From NCBI GenBank assembly GCA_022376925.1, contig JAIOJX010000004.1:122847123-122911122 (forward strand): a DNA stretch of 64,000 nucleotides. Reading direction: 5' to 3'. The stretch's first letter is position 1; every line of letters starts with the position of its first letter. Of the stretch, positions 22,470-34,842 are shown in pieces. The translations under genes were made by a program, and so were the position numbers. The notes beneath the pieces are model-generated. The model was not told the origin of the DNA and ran no database searches. It saw only the letters and a list, made by a program, of their open reading frames with translations. This stretch comes from Tragulus kanchil. Its lineage: Eukaryota; Chordata; Mammalia; Artiodactyla; Tragulidae.

Positions 22470-23950
22470 CGCGGCCTCGAGTGCAAAGGCGATTTGTTTA
22501 ACTTCCAAACTTGCCTGAACTGCACGGGCAAGAGCTTAGAAGGTGGCTCCTTCGCTCTCGGTTTGAAACGGGGCGAGGAATGGGGAGGGGGAGGGAAGGT
22601 CTAACAGAGAGCTCTCTTGTCTAATAACGTCGGGAGGACGAAAACGGGGAGGGGTGGGGGACAGAGGCCCGGAGGAACGGAGGAAAAGGGAGAGAGAAGT
22701 GGGGGGAAAAGTGCAGATGGCTGAACCTCCGCTGCCCTTATTAGGGCTAAGAGCACCTTTATCTGTCGCCTTGACCGCTCCATCTGCGCAGATACCGTGT
22801 CAGGCACACAAGGCTGATCGCAAACGGCATTTTAAAGACCCTGTTGCGATCCTCTCCGGGTCGTTGTGCCGAATCCCCGAGCTCCTAGTATTCCTGAAGG
22901 GACCTTAGAGAAGACGAGACAGGCTCTTCTTTACTGGGACCGTGTTTCAAAAGGAGCGAATGTCTTTAGGGCGCGTCGTGGTGTGGGATCTGGCGGAGGG
23001 TTCACTCCTCCACGCCACCGCCGTGCGCGGTTAGTCCCGCACCTCCGCTGCCCTCTGCCCGCCCGGGTCAAGCCGGTCCCACCCGCCCTCCATTCAAACT
23101 CTCCGGCTCGGGGCTCGCGCCCGGGGGCGCTGACGGCGCGCAGCCGTGGTGCGCGGGGCGAGGTCGGGAGCGCGCACACCGAGGCTGGGCTGCCCGCACC
23201 CAGGCGGGACGCGGGGGCAGGCGCACGCCCCCAGGCACGGGCTGCTCGCGCCCGCGCACCTCCGCCTCCAATACGCTCGCCTCCCGGGCGCGATGGGCCT
23301 CGGAAGGGACGCCCCTAAAAAGCGCTAACCTTCCTCTGACCACCCCCGCCGGGAGTTGGGGTTCTCTTTCCCTTGGGGAGGAGAGACGTCCCTCCTCCGC
23401 ACTCAAGTTGGCAGCCTCGCGAAGGAAGGGGCGGCCGGAGCGGGGGAGCCCCGCAGCCCTCGCTTACCTCGGTGGCGAGCTCTGCTCGCGGGCTCGGCCG
23501 CGCGGCGCCCGGCCAGGCGCTCCGGGTGGTGGGCGCGGGTGCGGGCGGTGCTTGGGTGTCGGGGCGCTGCGGCCGCGCCGAAGGCTGGGGAGCTGTCAGG
23601 GGCGGCCGACCTGACAGACGGCGGCCGCGGCAAACCCCGCCCAGGCGCCCGCCGCGCTTCCCGAAGGACCAATCGGGAGCGGGGGCTGGCCCGCGGGAGG
23701 CGGGGAGGGGCGGCCGGAGGGGCGCCCGGACGCGGGCCTGGACCTCGTGGGCCGGTTTCTATGGCAGCCAGGAGGGCGGGGCTGCCGGGAGCGGGGCGCG
23801 CGTCGCGGGGACAGCCGTCGCGGACCCTGGAGGAGGGGGCTGGCTCTGCCGCAGAGAGGACCGCTCCGAGAGCGATGGGTGGGAAGAGGCGACGAGCCGA
23901 AAGCGGGTTATCACCGCTCCCATCCACTCGTGCTGCGTAACTGAGCCGCT
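22470..23950. promoter_or_regulatory. CpG island; putative NIM1K promoter
   Basis: CpG dinucleotides and GC content rise sharply from about 22470 and peak at about 22960-23900; the rest of the window is CpG-poor outside young SINEs. GC boxes include CCCCGCCC at 23635-23642, GGGCGGGGC at 23774-23782 and a G-rich cluster near 23697-23715; a CCAAT box is at 23669-23673. No TATA box is evident. The island is single-copy and repeat-free. Human gene order places NIM1K directly after ZNF131 on the same strand, so a minus-strand NIM1K start here is likely. A divergent plus-strand non-coding transcript is also possible. Confidence 0.85.
23468..23640 (-). other. NIM1K: Putative non-coding first exon of NIM1K (donor at 23468/23467)
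   Basis: On the minus strand the CpG island contains a near-consensus donor, CCGAG|GTAAGCG, with the last exon base at 23468. It lies just downstream of the GC boxes and the CCAAT box (23669-23673), the expected place for exon 1 of a TATA-less promoter. The transcription start near 23600-23650 is a guess. I believe mammalian NIM1K (an AMPK-related kinase) has a non-coding first exon, which would explain the lack of a coding frame. The gene name rests on synteny only. Confidence 0.45.
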
Positions 23951-25113
23951 TCAGCCTCCTAATAAAAGAGGTTTTCCGCGTCCTTGGGAGACCACGACCC
24001 AGTAATCTTCCTAACAGAACAGGGTTTTCTAGCAAACCACCGTGACAGCTCGTTTAGGTGACTCTAGCAGGGTTTAGGCTCTGCAGAAAGAAGCACGAAC
24101 GCCACCCGCAGCCCAGATTCCTCGCATACATTAGGCCCGTTTCCTTTGGTGCCACTTGGGCAGTGAATCCCTGATTTCCTGTGTACTCCCCAGTTATGAG
24201 TCTCTGGCTAATGGTAAGTGCCAAATATTTTTCCAGTTTACAAACAGGAAGAGAATGCGATTGACGGAACATTTAAACACGGAGACGATTTATTGAAGTT
24301 CACGTCCTTCGTTTTACAGAAGAAATTGTAGTCGAAGTCAGTTCACAAGGGCCACACAGTTGGTTAATGGCAAAGCAGTGACTAGGGGCCCTAAGTCCCA
24401 GCTCTGTGAACACTCTTTCCTCATGTGGCTGGATGCTCCATTCATGATTGCCAGGGTGCATTTTCAAAAGCAACTGAGTTGAGGAGAAAAAGAACCCAAG
24501 TTTAAAGCCCTTTTATGGTAGAAATGAGCGAATCCAAGATTCCTTGTTTTGATACTTGCTAGGAACCGTTATAAATATTCTTTCACAAAGCGTAGCTGAT
24601 TAATCCTCACAATAATCTTGAGTTAGATGCTCTGATCATCATCCCTGTCTTGATAGATGAGGAAACTGAGGCCCCAGGATGTTGACTGGCTCCAGGTCAC
24701 ACAGTTGTCCAGTGCTGATGCTGGAACTCAGTCCTGTCTGACTCATGTCTGGTGCTATTACTCAGTACCCTCTGTGGCCTCTTTGTCTGATGATTCAAAA
24801 GGCTAGAACAGGAAGGGCAAGAAATAAAACCTTGGACAGCTCCACAGACTGACCATTGGAATTGGCAGGAAAGTCAAGAGAACCCGGAATAACTGCTTCC
24901 TTGTTTTGTAAGAGTGGTCATGTACCTGTGTAGGATAAAGTTTCCCTGTGTGAAAAGTGTGTCTTTAAAGGGAGGGCTTCTCCTCAAAGACAAAAGGACT
25001 TTTTTAAAGGGACTAATCTTAAAATGGTACATGCCATCAGTCTTTCTCTCTAAAAAAATGAAACACAGGATAAATCACTGCACATTTTATATACAAAAGA
25101 CTGCTGTGTATAA
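23951..25113. other. CpG-island shore and single-copy sequence with MIR fragments
   Basis: GC content falls back to background after about 23950. 24330-24420 and 24595-24760 contain MIR-like text (GATGAGGAAACTGAGGCCCC, GTCACACAGTTG). No coding exon is apparent. Confidence 0.55.
24595..24760 (+). mobile_element. MIR SINE
   Basis: GATGAGGAAACTGAGGCCCC followed by CAGGTCACACAG is the conserved MIR core, plus orientation. Confidence 0.85.
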
Positions 25114-27388
25114 ATGACAATACACAAGACAGGATTTCATAAAAAACTGCCTAGGAGCCAAGAGCCTCCACTCCCAACCTGACATATGTTCTGTCTTAGG
25201 CCACCCCACGGTACCTCTGTGGAGCCACACTGGGCAGAATCGACGCTGGATTCTTGAGAATTGAGAGGTCACTGAAAACTTTAGACTATCTAGAAAACTT
25301 AAAACTCAACTTCAGAAACCGCTTCCCCTGAAGTCCACTGGCTAGATTCCTTTCCAGGAGACCCCTGTACCTTTCTCTTGCAGACAGACTACCAGGGCCT
25401 ACTCCCTTTCAAGTCATAAATACTTCCTTCATGCCTCCCTTCCCTTGGGGGCCCTGTAGCACCCAACCATACAGGGCTGAACTCACACTGAATTCCCTTC
25501 ACTTGAAAAAAATGTTCTTTTTCTCCTAGAAAGGGTCATTCTAGAATAGCTTGATTAAGATGCAACAGAATATAGGGAGGTTAATGCTTTTGTTTTGAAT
25601 AGTATGGGGAAATATTGTCAACATGTTAAGTGAAAGCAAAAGTCACAAAACAGAATGACACAAACTTGTATATCGATAAGTGTAACTATAAGGAAATACA
25701 CCAGACATCAGAAATGTTTTCTCATTATTTGGTGGAATCTCAGATGATTTAAATGATCTTAATACTTTCCAGAGTTTGCATTTTTTACAATGGGAGAATA
25801 TGTCAGAAAAATAATCCTTTAGTGTCAGGAAAGCATTATTTTCCAAAAGAACTGATGAATGTCTGAGACCTGTAAAGACAGTATAGATAGTTTCAGGTTA
25901 TTGGAGAGCTCATTAAAATTTAGTGTATTAAACCCTGCTCCTTTGTGTTAGCAGAAAAGTAGTCAAATACATGCTTAGGAACAACTAATTATTAATAGAA
26001 CAACTGATGCGGGAGGTTCTTGTTACATATGCTAAGAAGTGTTGATGGTGGCTGAAAGTTTAAAGTTTTGAGTCATAAAACTACACCTTGACGCCTAGCT
26101 CTGTTATTTACTAGTTACATGACACTCTGGTGAAAATCAATAACCCCAGCTACGCAGATGACACTGCCCTTATGGCAGAAAGCGAAGAGGAACTAAAGAG
26201 CCTCTTTGGCCAAGCATTCAAAAACCAGATCATGACAATACACAAGACAGGATTTCATAAAACTGCCTGGAGCCAAGAGCCTCCACTCCCAACCTGACAT
26301 ATGTTCTGTCTTAGGCCACCCCACGGTACCTCTGTGGAGCCACACTGGGCAGAATCGACGCTGGATTCTTGAGAATTGAGAGGTCACTGAAAACTTTAGA
26401 CTATCTAGAAAACTTAAAACTCAACTTCAGAAACCGCTTCCCCTGAAGTCCACTGGCTAGATTCCTTTCCAGGAGACCCCTGTACCTTTCTCTTGCAGAC
26501 AGACTACCAGGGCCTACTCCCTTTCAAGTCATAAATACTTCCTTCATGCCTCCCTTCCCTTGGGGGCCCTGTAGCACCCAACCATACAGGGCTGAACTCA
26601 CACTGAATTCCCTTCACTTGAAAAAAATGTTCTTTTTCTCCTAGAATGGCTCATCCTAGAATAGCTCGATTAAGATGCAACAGAATATGGGGAGGTTAAT
26701 GCTTTTGTTTTGAATAGTATGGGGAAATATTGTCAACATGTTAAGTGAAAGCAAAAGTCACAAAACAGAATGACACAAACTTGTATATCGATAAGTGTAA
26801 CTATAAGGAAATACACCAGACATCAGAAATGTTTTCTCATTATTTGGTGGAATCTCAGATGATTTAAATGATCTTAATACTTTCCAGAGTTTGCATTTTT
26901 TACAATGGGAGAATATGTCAGAAAAATAATCCTTTAGTGTCAGGAAAGCATTATTTTCCAAAAGAACTGATGAATGTCTGAGACCTGTAAAGACAGTATA
27001 GATAGTTTCAGGTTATTGGAGAGCTCATTAAAATTTAGTGTATTAAACCCTGCTCCTTTGTGTTAGCAGAAAAGTAGTCAAATACATGCTTAGGAACAAC
27101 TAATTATTAATAGAACAACTGATGCGGGAGGTTCTTGTTACATATGCTAAGAAGTGTTGATGGTGGCTGAAAGTTTAAAGTTTTGAGTCATAAAACTACA
27201 CCTTGACGCCTAGCTCTGTTATTTACTAGTTACATGACACTCTGGTGAAAATCAATAACCCCAGCTACGCAGATGACACTGCCCTTATGGCAGAAAGCGA
27301 AGAGGAACTAAAGAGCCTCTTGATGAAGGTGAAAGAGGAGAGTGAAAAAGCTGGCCTAAAACGCAACATTCAAAAAACCAAGATCATG
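25114..27388. repeat. Duplication 9: direct tandem pair, offset about 1115 bp
   Basis: 25114-26206 recurs at 26232-27323. The end of the first copy (26207-26231) skips about 150 bp of BovB and resembles 27364-27388, then returns to the start of the segment at a shared ATGACA. So this junction has an internal deletion and microhomology. Confidence 0.95.
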
Positions 27389-28025
27389 ACACCCGGTTCA
27401 TCACTTCGTGGCAAATAGACGGGCACACAATGGAAACAGTGACAGACTTTACTTTCTTGGATTCTAAAATCACTGTGGATAGTGACTGCACCCATGAAAT
27501 TAAAAGATGCTTGCTCCTTGGAAGAAAAGCTATGACAAACCTTGATAGCATACTCAAAAGCAGAGACATCACTGTGCCAACAAAAATCCATACCTAGCCA
27601 AAGCTATGGCTTTCCCTGTAGTCATGTATGGATGTGAGAGTTGGACCGTAAAGAAGGCTGAGTGCCAAAGAATTGACGCCTTTGAACCGTGGTGCTGAAG
27701 AAGGGTCTTGAGAGTCCCTTGGACTGCAAGGAGATCAAACCAATCAATCCTAAAGGAAATCAACCCTGAATATTCATTGGAAGGACTGATGCTGAAACTA
27801 AAGTTCCAGTACTTTGTCACCTGGTGTGAAGAGATGACTCATCAGAAAAGACCTGATGTTCGGAAAAACAGAAAGCAGAAGGGGATGCCAGAGGACGAGA
27901 TGACTGAATGACATCACTGAGTCAATGGACATGAGTTTGAGCAAGCTCTGCGAGATGGAGAAGGACAGGGAAGCCAGGTGTGCTGCAGTCCACGGGATTG
28001 CAAAGACTCAGACACAACTGTGTGT
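27243..28025 (+). mobile_element. BovB LINE fragment with 3' end (start duplicated at 26128-26206)
   Basis: CGCAGATGACACTGCCCTTA, GAAGAGGAACTAAAGAGCC and GATGAAGGTGAAAGAGGAG are characteristic BovB reverse transcriptase sequence; it continues to GCTGCAGTCCACGGGATTG. Frames are broken and some internal sequence is missing, so it is inactive. Confidence 0.92.
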
Positions 28026-28489
28026 TTGAACTGAACTAATCTGGAAATTGTGAAAATTAATGAGACAAAGTTAGCAGTAAACAGTAAACTAGGTTTTTTT
28101 CAACCCAGAGTTCTTGGGCTCAGGTGATTGGCAGGAGGATCCCCCATTGGTGGTGTATTTGTCTACTCCTTTCATCATAGTCTGTAAGTAGTTGGGGCCT
28201 AAATGTCAGAACCTTCTTAATAAACGCTTAACAAATGGAAGCTAGGTTTCTGTGCATGCTGTTGTTGAACCATTGCCCAGACGGTAACAGGCGGCAATTT
28301 GCTGCGAGTCAGTTGCCATCTTTTCTGATCCCCCGTTCCTTCCAACCCAAACCCATCAAGGACTGCTGTAAATTCTCAAAGGAAAACAGCTGTTTCACTT
28401 ACGCTCCATACAATCCAATATTGGATCACAAAGATCTCCTACTGAGGTGACTGTATTTTAGTGATAAAGGGCGTGGTCTATGAAGTCAA

Positions 28490-28665
28490 ACCCCCTGGTT
28501 TCCACTATTGGCTCCACTTTCCACCAGCTGTTTTCCATCTCCTAGTCTTAGTTCCCTCTATTTGTAAAATGATAGCTAATATGTAATTACTTCATGAGGT
28601 TACTGAGATGATTCAATGTAAAGTGCTTAGCATATACTAAGTGATTCATAAATGATGCTATTATG
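28490..28665 (-). mobile_element. MIR SINE (second fragment near 29395-29450)
   Basis: TTTGTAAAATGATAGCTAAT, GATTCAATGTAAAGTGCTTAG and ACTAAGTGATTCATAAATG are the reverse complement of a MIR. A diverged second piece at 29395-29450 shares CTCCACTTTCCACCAGCT, which explains a weak internal repeat about 890 bp apart. Confidence 0.75.
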
Positions 28666-29915
28666 TTATGAGATTCCTCTCCTAGGTTGTATTTGGGTAC
28701 AAATATCAAGGTGGGCATCACTTCAGTTGTATAATTACATAATATTTAGCACAATATTAGATGGGAAAGTTGAGAAAGAAATGAATTCACAAGCTGCCTT
28801 CCTACGTACCATGTCAACAGAATTAAGGAAATAACATTTACAGAACATGCAGTAGTTAACATTCAGCTTAGGTTTCCCTCTCCTGATTGACACACCCAAT
28901 TCAAAGCTGCTATCTCCAACAAAATCAGGCTAAACTTTGAAGGTCACTTACTTGTAATGTTGCATGACAGTTATAAAACTGTTTCCATGTGAAAACTTGA
29001 ATGACCATCTGATCACTTGTCTAAAACAGGCAACAAATGCTGAAGATCTGCATTAAAATCCACCTGATTTACCAGTGGACATTTTATTTACATTCAGGCC
29101 TCAGTCAATGCTGTTTGCTTATTCAATGTATCATGTGGGTAATTAGTCTAGAAAATTCTCATAGACTTTTTTGAAATCTTGACATCTTAGTTAAAAATTG
29201 AATGTAGTAGAGCAGAAGCACTTATTTTTCCATGGAAATATTTCTCATTTCAATAGTAGGAAGAGGATGGCAGCCTTTTGAAAATACCGACTGTAAGATC
29301 CTTCTGTTTCTGTACATGTTCAAAAGATTTCTAGGTTTTACATTTATTGGCATTAGGGTTCAGCTAGTTTTTCTTTGAATCTCAGATGATATTCAAATAT
29401 TGGCTCCACTTTCCACCAGCTATTTCCTATCTCCTTGTCTTAGTGATATAATAGGGTGTGTGTTGAGCTCAAAACCCTTGCAATTTCCTGAGTGATATCT
29501 TTTGTTACTCCTAACAAGCCCCTGCCTGAGTTTGGATTAGAGGGCTAGAACTATCAGTCCCACCCACAAGATCTCCAAGGAAGCAGGAGAGGCTGGAGAG
29601 TTCAATAATCAATGGCCAAAGACTTAATCATGTCTAAACAATGAAAATGAAGTAAACAAAGTAAAGGGAGCGTCTGGTAAGCCCATTCATGTGCTGGGAG
29701 GGCGGAGCACCAGGCAGGACAGGAAAGTGCTGCCCAACTCCTACCCACCCTGCCCTATGCATCTCTTCCATCTGTTCATGGCTTGTACCCTTTATAAACT
29801 ACACTCCTTAGTGCTTTTCTGAGTTCTGCAGTCATTCACTGTATTATTTAACCCAGGAGAGGGTGGGAACACCTAATCTGTAGTTGACCACGCAGAAGTG
29901 TGGGTACTCTGGGGA
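28666..29915. other. Intergenic single-copy sequence
   Basis: No gene or strong repeat apart from the small MIR fragment near 29400. Confidence 0.5.
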
Positions 29916-29916
29916 T

Positions 29917-30222
29917 TTTTTTTTTTTAATATTATTATTATTTTGGTCATTTCTATTTGTCTTTATCTATTTTCACCCATCTTTGTTCTTTGGCCCGTGT
30001 GGGCCTCCCATCACAGTGGCCTCCCATCACTCCCATCACAGTGGCCTCTGTTGTCGCAGAGCACCGGCTCTGGGCGCATGCGCTCCAGAGCCCCGGCTGG
30101 GTAATTGGACACATTGGTCCAGCCGCTCTGCAGCATGTGGGATCTTCCCAGGCCAGGGATCGAACTGGCGCCCCTTGCACTGCAAGGCGGTGTCCTTACC
30201 CACTGGACTACCAGGGAAGCCC
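29917..30222 (-). mobile_element. Young tRNA-derived SINE
   Basis: T-rich start, GCGCATGCGC at 30074-30083, GGGATCGAACTGGCGCCCC, and end CTACCAGGGAAGCCC mark the same subfamily as at 1426, minus orientation. A CCCATCACAGTGGCCTC unit is locally doubled (30007-30046). Confidence 0.92.
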
Positions 30223-30264
30223 GGATTCTGTTTCTGGTTGATGTCTGAAGAGCGGCAGTATTGT

Positions 30265-30545
30265 GAACATTGTTCAGCTGCTCTTTGTGACCCCATGGAC
30301 TGCAGCATGCCAGGTTCCTCTGTCCTACACTATCTCCTGAAGGCTCAAGTTTACGTCCATTGAGTTGGTGATGCTATCCAATCATCTCATCCTCTCCCAC
30401 TCCCTTCTTTTGCCTTTAGTCTTTCCCCACTGTCAGGGTCTTTTCCAATAAGTCAGCTCTTAGCATGAGGTGGAGCTTCAGCACCAGTCCTTCCAGTGAA
30501 TACTCAGGGTTGATTTCCTTTAGGATTGACTGGTTTGATCTTTCT
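30265..30545 (-). mobile_element. BovB LINE 3' fragment (partly copied at 31461-31622)
   Basis: Reverse-complement BovB: GACCCCATGGACTGCAGCA, TCTTTTCCAATAAGTCAGC and AGTGAATACTCAGGGTTGAT. It is doubled from 30379 onward by duplication 10. Confidence 0.88.
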
Positions 30546-32541
30546 CATTTAACGTCTGGAACCTATGTGGATTCTGGTACTGTTAGAACTGAAGAACAGT
30601 CAGCCAGCTGGTGTCTGATAATCAAAGAACTACTTTTGAACAATGGAGCAGGGAGACAGAAGAGGCTCTCCTATCATTATTTTCCAGCGCTCTGGGATTC
30701 CTGTGATGACCAAAGTCTGGCACTACCGCCCAGCTGCCACACCATAATCTAGCTACAAACTCCAGCAGGAGTAAAGTGCAGAAACAAAATGGCGGCAGTT
30801 CAGTACTTTAATATACATCATGATTCCCTGGTGGCTCAGCAGTAAACAATCGGCCTGCCAATGCAGGAGATGTGGGGTCAACCTCTGGGTGGGAAGATAT
30901 CCCGGAGAAGAAAATGGCAACCCACTCCAGTATTCTTGCCTGGGAAATCCCATGGACAGAGAAGCCTGGCAGGCTACAATACAGTCCCTGGGGTTTTAAA
31001 AGAGCTGAACACAACTCAGTGACTAAAACAACATGCAAAATGCCTGACGAACTGCAAGGTTTACCACCAGTGGGTAACTTTCCTCATCTTCTGTGATAAA
31101 TCAAATTTACTGGCATTTGGAGCACACTGACATAGCCTTCATACCTTTTGGGAAAAATAAACAAACTATACCTGTCTCTCAAACCTGCCTTGAAAGGCAT
31201 TGCTAAATCTGAAAACTCAAAAGAAAATCATTTTAAGGCTTTGCTGTGCCTTTGTCCCTGATCTCTACCTTGTGGTCAGGGCTCTTGAAAGATTATGTTT
31301 AAAAATAAACCTTGCTGCATACCTTGGCTTAAGGGCTATGAGCTATTTTCAGCATTCAAGATTCACTAGATACTAACTAGAAATTTATGTACTTGAGACC
31401 ACTGCCAGTAATGTAAACATTTTTTCTAAAACTACCGCTCAGGAACATGGTATCTTAAAGCAATCATCCTCTCCCACTCCCTTCTTTTGCCTTTAGTCTT
31501 TCCCCACTGTCAGGGTCTTTTCCAATAAGTCAGCTCTTAGCATGAGGTGGAGCTTCAGCACCAGTCCTTCCAGTGAATACTCAGGGTTGATTTCCTTTAG
31601 GATTGACTGGTTTGATCTTTCTCATTTAACGTCTGGAACCTATGTGGATTCTGGTACTGTTAGAACTGAAGAACAGTCAGCCAGCTGGTGTCTGATAATC
31701 AAAGAACTACTTTTGAACAATGGAGCAGGGAGACAGAAGAGGCTCTCCTATCATTATTTTCCAGCGCTCTGGGATTCCTGTGATGACCAAAGTCTGGCAC
31801 TACCGCCCAGCTGCCACACCATAATCTAGCTACAAACTCCAGCAGGAGTAAAGTGCGAGAAACAAAATGGCTGCAGTTCAGTACTTTAATATACATCATG
31901 ATTCCCTGGTGGCTCAGCAGTAAACAATCGGCCTGCCAATGCAGGAGATGTGGGGTCAACCTCTGGGTGGGAAGATATCCCGGAGAAGAAAATGGCAACC
32001 CACTCCAGTATTCTTGCCTGGGAAATCCCATGGACAGAGAAGCCTGGCAGGCTACAATACAGTCCCTGGGGTTTTAAAAGAGCTGAACACAACTCAGTGA
32101 CTAAAACAACATGCAAAATGCCTGACGAACTGCAAGGTTTACCACCAGTGGGTAACTTTCCTCATCTTCTGTGATAAATCAAATTTACTGGCATTTGGAG
32201 CACACTGACATAGCCTTCATACCTTTTGGGAAAAATAAACAAACTATACCTGTCTCTCAAACCTGCCTTGAAAGGCATTGCTAAATCTGAAAACTCAAAA
32301 GAAAATCATTTTAAGGCTTTGCTGTGCCTTTGTCCCTGATCTCTACCTTGTGGTCAGGGCTCTTGAAAGATTATGTTTAAAAATAAACCTTGCTGCATAC
32401 CTTGGCTTAAGGGCTATGAGCTATTTTCAGCATTCAAGATTCACTAGATACTAACTAGAAATTTATGTACTTGAGACCACTGCCAGTAATGTAAACATTT
32501 TTTCTAAAACTACAGCTCAGGAACATGGTATCTTAAAGCAA
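30379..32541. repeat. Duplication 10: direct tandem pair, offset 1077 bp
   Basis: 30379-31460 recurs at 31461-32541. The join is at CAATCATC; copies differ by a few bases (GTGCAGAAAC against GTGCGAGAAAC). Each contains the end of a minus-strand BovB and a plus-strand Bov-tA/Bov-A2 SINE. Confidence 0.97.
30822..31035 (+). mobile_element. Bov-tA/Bov-A2 composite SINE (copy at 31898-32112)
   Basis: GATTCCCTGGTGGCTCAGCAG, GGCCTGCCAATGCAGGAGA, then the BovB-derived half GGCAACCCACTCCAGTATTC and GAGCTGAACACAACTCAGTG. Confidence 0.92.
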
Positions 32542-33045
32542 ACTGAAAAATTCTGTATGATATAATTCTATCATCAGTATTTCCTAACTTCAAATTAAAG
32601 CTTCCCCAGTCATAGGAAGCCATTCTTTTCAATATATTTCATAAATGTCATACCATTTAGTATCAGGCTTATTACTAAAAGGTGTTGATTGATCTTTTAA
32701 ATTTAAACACATTAGTAAGTGGAGAAAGTATTTTTAAAATAGGCTCTACTAAAATTTCACTGGCTTCTGTGTCCTACCACGTAGAGTACCAAATATCAAC
32801 CTCTTCCTCCTTCCTTTCTTCCAAATTCATTTTTGGGGATTGGAGCTATGTACTAAGAATGTCTTATCACAATTCATGTATCAGTCATGTTAACGCAGAC
32901 AAGATGACACCTCTGACCACAAACCAATTTCCACACTGGTTAAGTTGGGGGGAAAAAAAAGAGACACGAACACATAGTTTTAAAGTTTACTTTAAAAATG
33001 TAAATATCTCCCAATATTTAACAGGTAAAGAAAATAGCATATTGG
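32542..33045. other. AT-rich sequence just beyond ZNF131
   Basis: No recognised repeat; could include distal 3' UTR. A 125-codon plus-strand frame (32682-33059) is not recognised and is antisense to the gene. Confidence 0.45.
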
Positions 33046-34155
33046 TTTATTTTCTGTAGTTGTTATATTTTATTTTCCAAGTAATACTGATTAAAAATAT
33101 TTACACACCTACTTTTTAAGTCCACAGTTTAGCACTCTTATTTGTATGGCTTTAAAAGTTATAGCACAAGATCTTTACATTAAGGATTGGGGAGAAAGAT
33201 TTATTCAAAACAAAGCCTGATACATTATATACAAGTTCTTCTCTGTACTTTATTTTAAATACATTAATTTTTAAATGATGCTCAGTTTAATTTCATCTGG
33301 TGGTAAAAGTACTAGTGCAACTTTTCATCAAAATAAAGTTTACCACACATATAAATGAATTTTCCCAATTGAAAATGGCCCTTCAGCTGCCATTAAACGA
33401 AATTTCTCAACCTAACTTCAGTGAAAAAGAATTGGTAACTGTCATTATAAGAAGAAAAAAAAAGACTGTAGCATCACCTACATTGCTCCTTACAACACAA
33501 ACTTTGAAAGAACCAGAGATGCTTTATAGAAATTCAGTTGGTTTAGAAAAGGCACATGGGTGTGGTTTTTTTTTCAACCATTCTAGAAATCTGCCACCAC
33601 CACTCTGTTTCTGTTGCAGAGATGACACCTATGACTATTAACCAGGGAGACAAGAACGTGGTTCAAACTAAAGGAAGCCAAAACTCAACTGCACAGTAAC
33701 AATGCACTTCTCTTCATGCAGCCTGTTTCCTATGTATTCGAATTTTCTAGCATGCATTAGAATACAGAAATTTGTATTCTAATGTTTTTACATTAGATTT
33801 CACAACATGGGGCCTGGGGGAACTTGAGGAAGGACATGACTAGGGAACAAGAGAAGGAAGACCTCTTAACCACAATGAAAATAGACACACTCATACCCAA
33901 TTATATAATAAGAATATAATCCATTTAAGTTTTCCAGAAATATACTTCTCAAAGCTTCCCATTCACTTATGAGAAAGATCCCTCCTCTGTGGCCTTAAGT
34001 GGGAGAAAAAAATCAGTTTGTTTCCACAGAAACAGTTCAGCACAACAGGAAAGAGTTTAGCTTTGGTCCACGGGTCTGTCAGCTTGAGGAGAGTCACACT
34101 GCCCATCAGTTCAAAAACCCAACACATAAATTTAAAAATATATGTACTTGTTATT
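33046..34155 (-). other. ZNF131: ZNF131 3' UTR (3' end not fixed)
   Basis: The AT-rich, single-copy sequence after the stop codon contains no recognised transposon for about 1.1 kb, as expected for a conserved 3' UTR. Minus-strand AATAAA signals lie at 33249-33254, 33200-33205 and 33046-33051. Which of them is used cannot be decided from sequence alone. Confidence 0.6.
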
Positions 34156-34842
34156 TCATTCTAAAACTGGCATAGGCGTTCTGTTCTCATTTCCCGCCTT
34201 TTCAGCTGGGGAATCCACCGCTGGTTTGGTCTCTAAACCCTCCGCATCCTCGTGTTCTTCTCGGGCAGCCTCGGCAGCATCTGCTTGCATAGGCTGTCTC
34301 TCCTCTTGGCTCATGATTTCAGGGGTCACTTGATCCAAGTCTGCTTCTAGAAGCTCAGTTTGTACTTCCATGGGCATCTGATTTACCCTTTCAACATGCA
34401 GCTCCTCTACATGGACTTCTGTACCTTCTTCAGTCTGAATTCGCCCCACTTCTAGGTAACTCACCTGGACCTGCTCTGGCAGCTCACTAATGTGTGAATC
34501 GTGCACCTGGCTGTCCTGGAGCAGATCTGGATGGACCTGTTCCACAGTCACTTGTGCCGAATCCACCTGAACCTGAAGCAGTGGTAACACATGCACCTTC
34601 CCAACTTGTTCTATAATAGTCATCGACGTCACAGGTTCAGTTTGCACACGCGTTTCTACTGAGAGAACTTCTTCGGTTACCAGGCGCTCTGAAATATTAT
34701 GAGTATCACTGAGATGCCTCCTTAATTCATTTCCTTGCATAAACCACAGGTCACACAGAGTACAATGGTTGGGTTTATCTCCAGTGTGTATCACCAGGTG
34801 ATCTTTGAATTGGTCCCAGCTGTTAAACACACTATTACAGAC
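34156..34842 (-). CDS. ZNF131: ZNF131 terminal coding exon: fingers 5-6, acidic tail, stop
   Basis: Acceptor TTTCAG precedes 34842; the frame opens VCNSVFNSWDQFKDH, completing finger 5 from YECQ of the previous exon. Finger 6 follows (NHCTLC...HLSDTH), then a long Val/Gln/Glu-rich acidic tail ending PVLE and a TGA stop at 34156-34158. The exon has 228 sense codons and no frameshift. The tail has no recognisable fold; in the family it is a presumed regulatory region. Bases 34409-34842 are repeated at 35544-35976 by duplication 11, where one base is missing and the frame breaks, so the 34156-34842 copy is the functional one. The 3' UTR continues to lower coordinates. Confidence 0.96.
   Translation of the reverse strand, partial: VCNSVFNSWDQFKDHLVIHTGDKPNHCTLCDLWFMQGNELRRHLSDTHNISERLVTEEVLSVETRVQTEPVTSMTIIEQVGKVHVLPLLQVQVDSAQVTVEQVHPDLLQDSQVHDSHISELPEQVQVSYLEVGRIQTEEGTEVHVEELHVERVNQMPMEVQTELLEADLDQVTPEIMSQEERQPMQADAAEAAREEHEDAEGLETKPAVDSPAEKAGNENRTPMPVLE

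Noticed and set aside
23356..24035. Open frames of about 194-210 codons on both strands of the CpG island
   Set aside because: GC-rich DNA has few stop codons, so long frames arise by chance on both strands. The residues are low-complexity Arg/Ala/Gly/Pro with no recognisable domain.
32682..33641. Plus-strand frames of 113-125 codons beside ZNF131
   Set aside because: They are antisense to the 3' UTR and its flank, AT-rich, without recognised domains.
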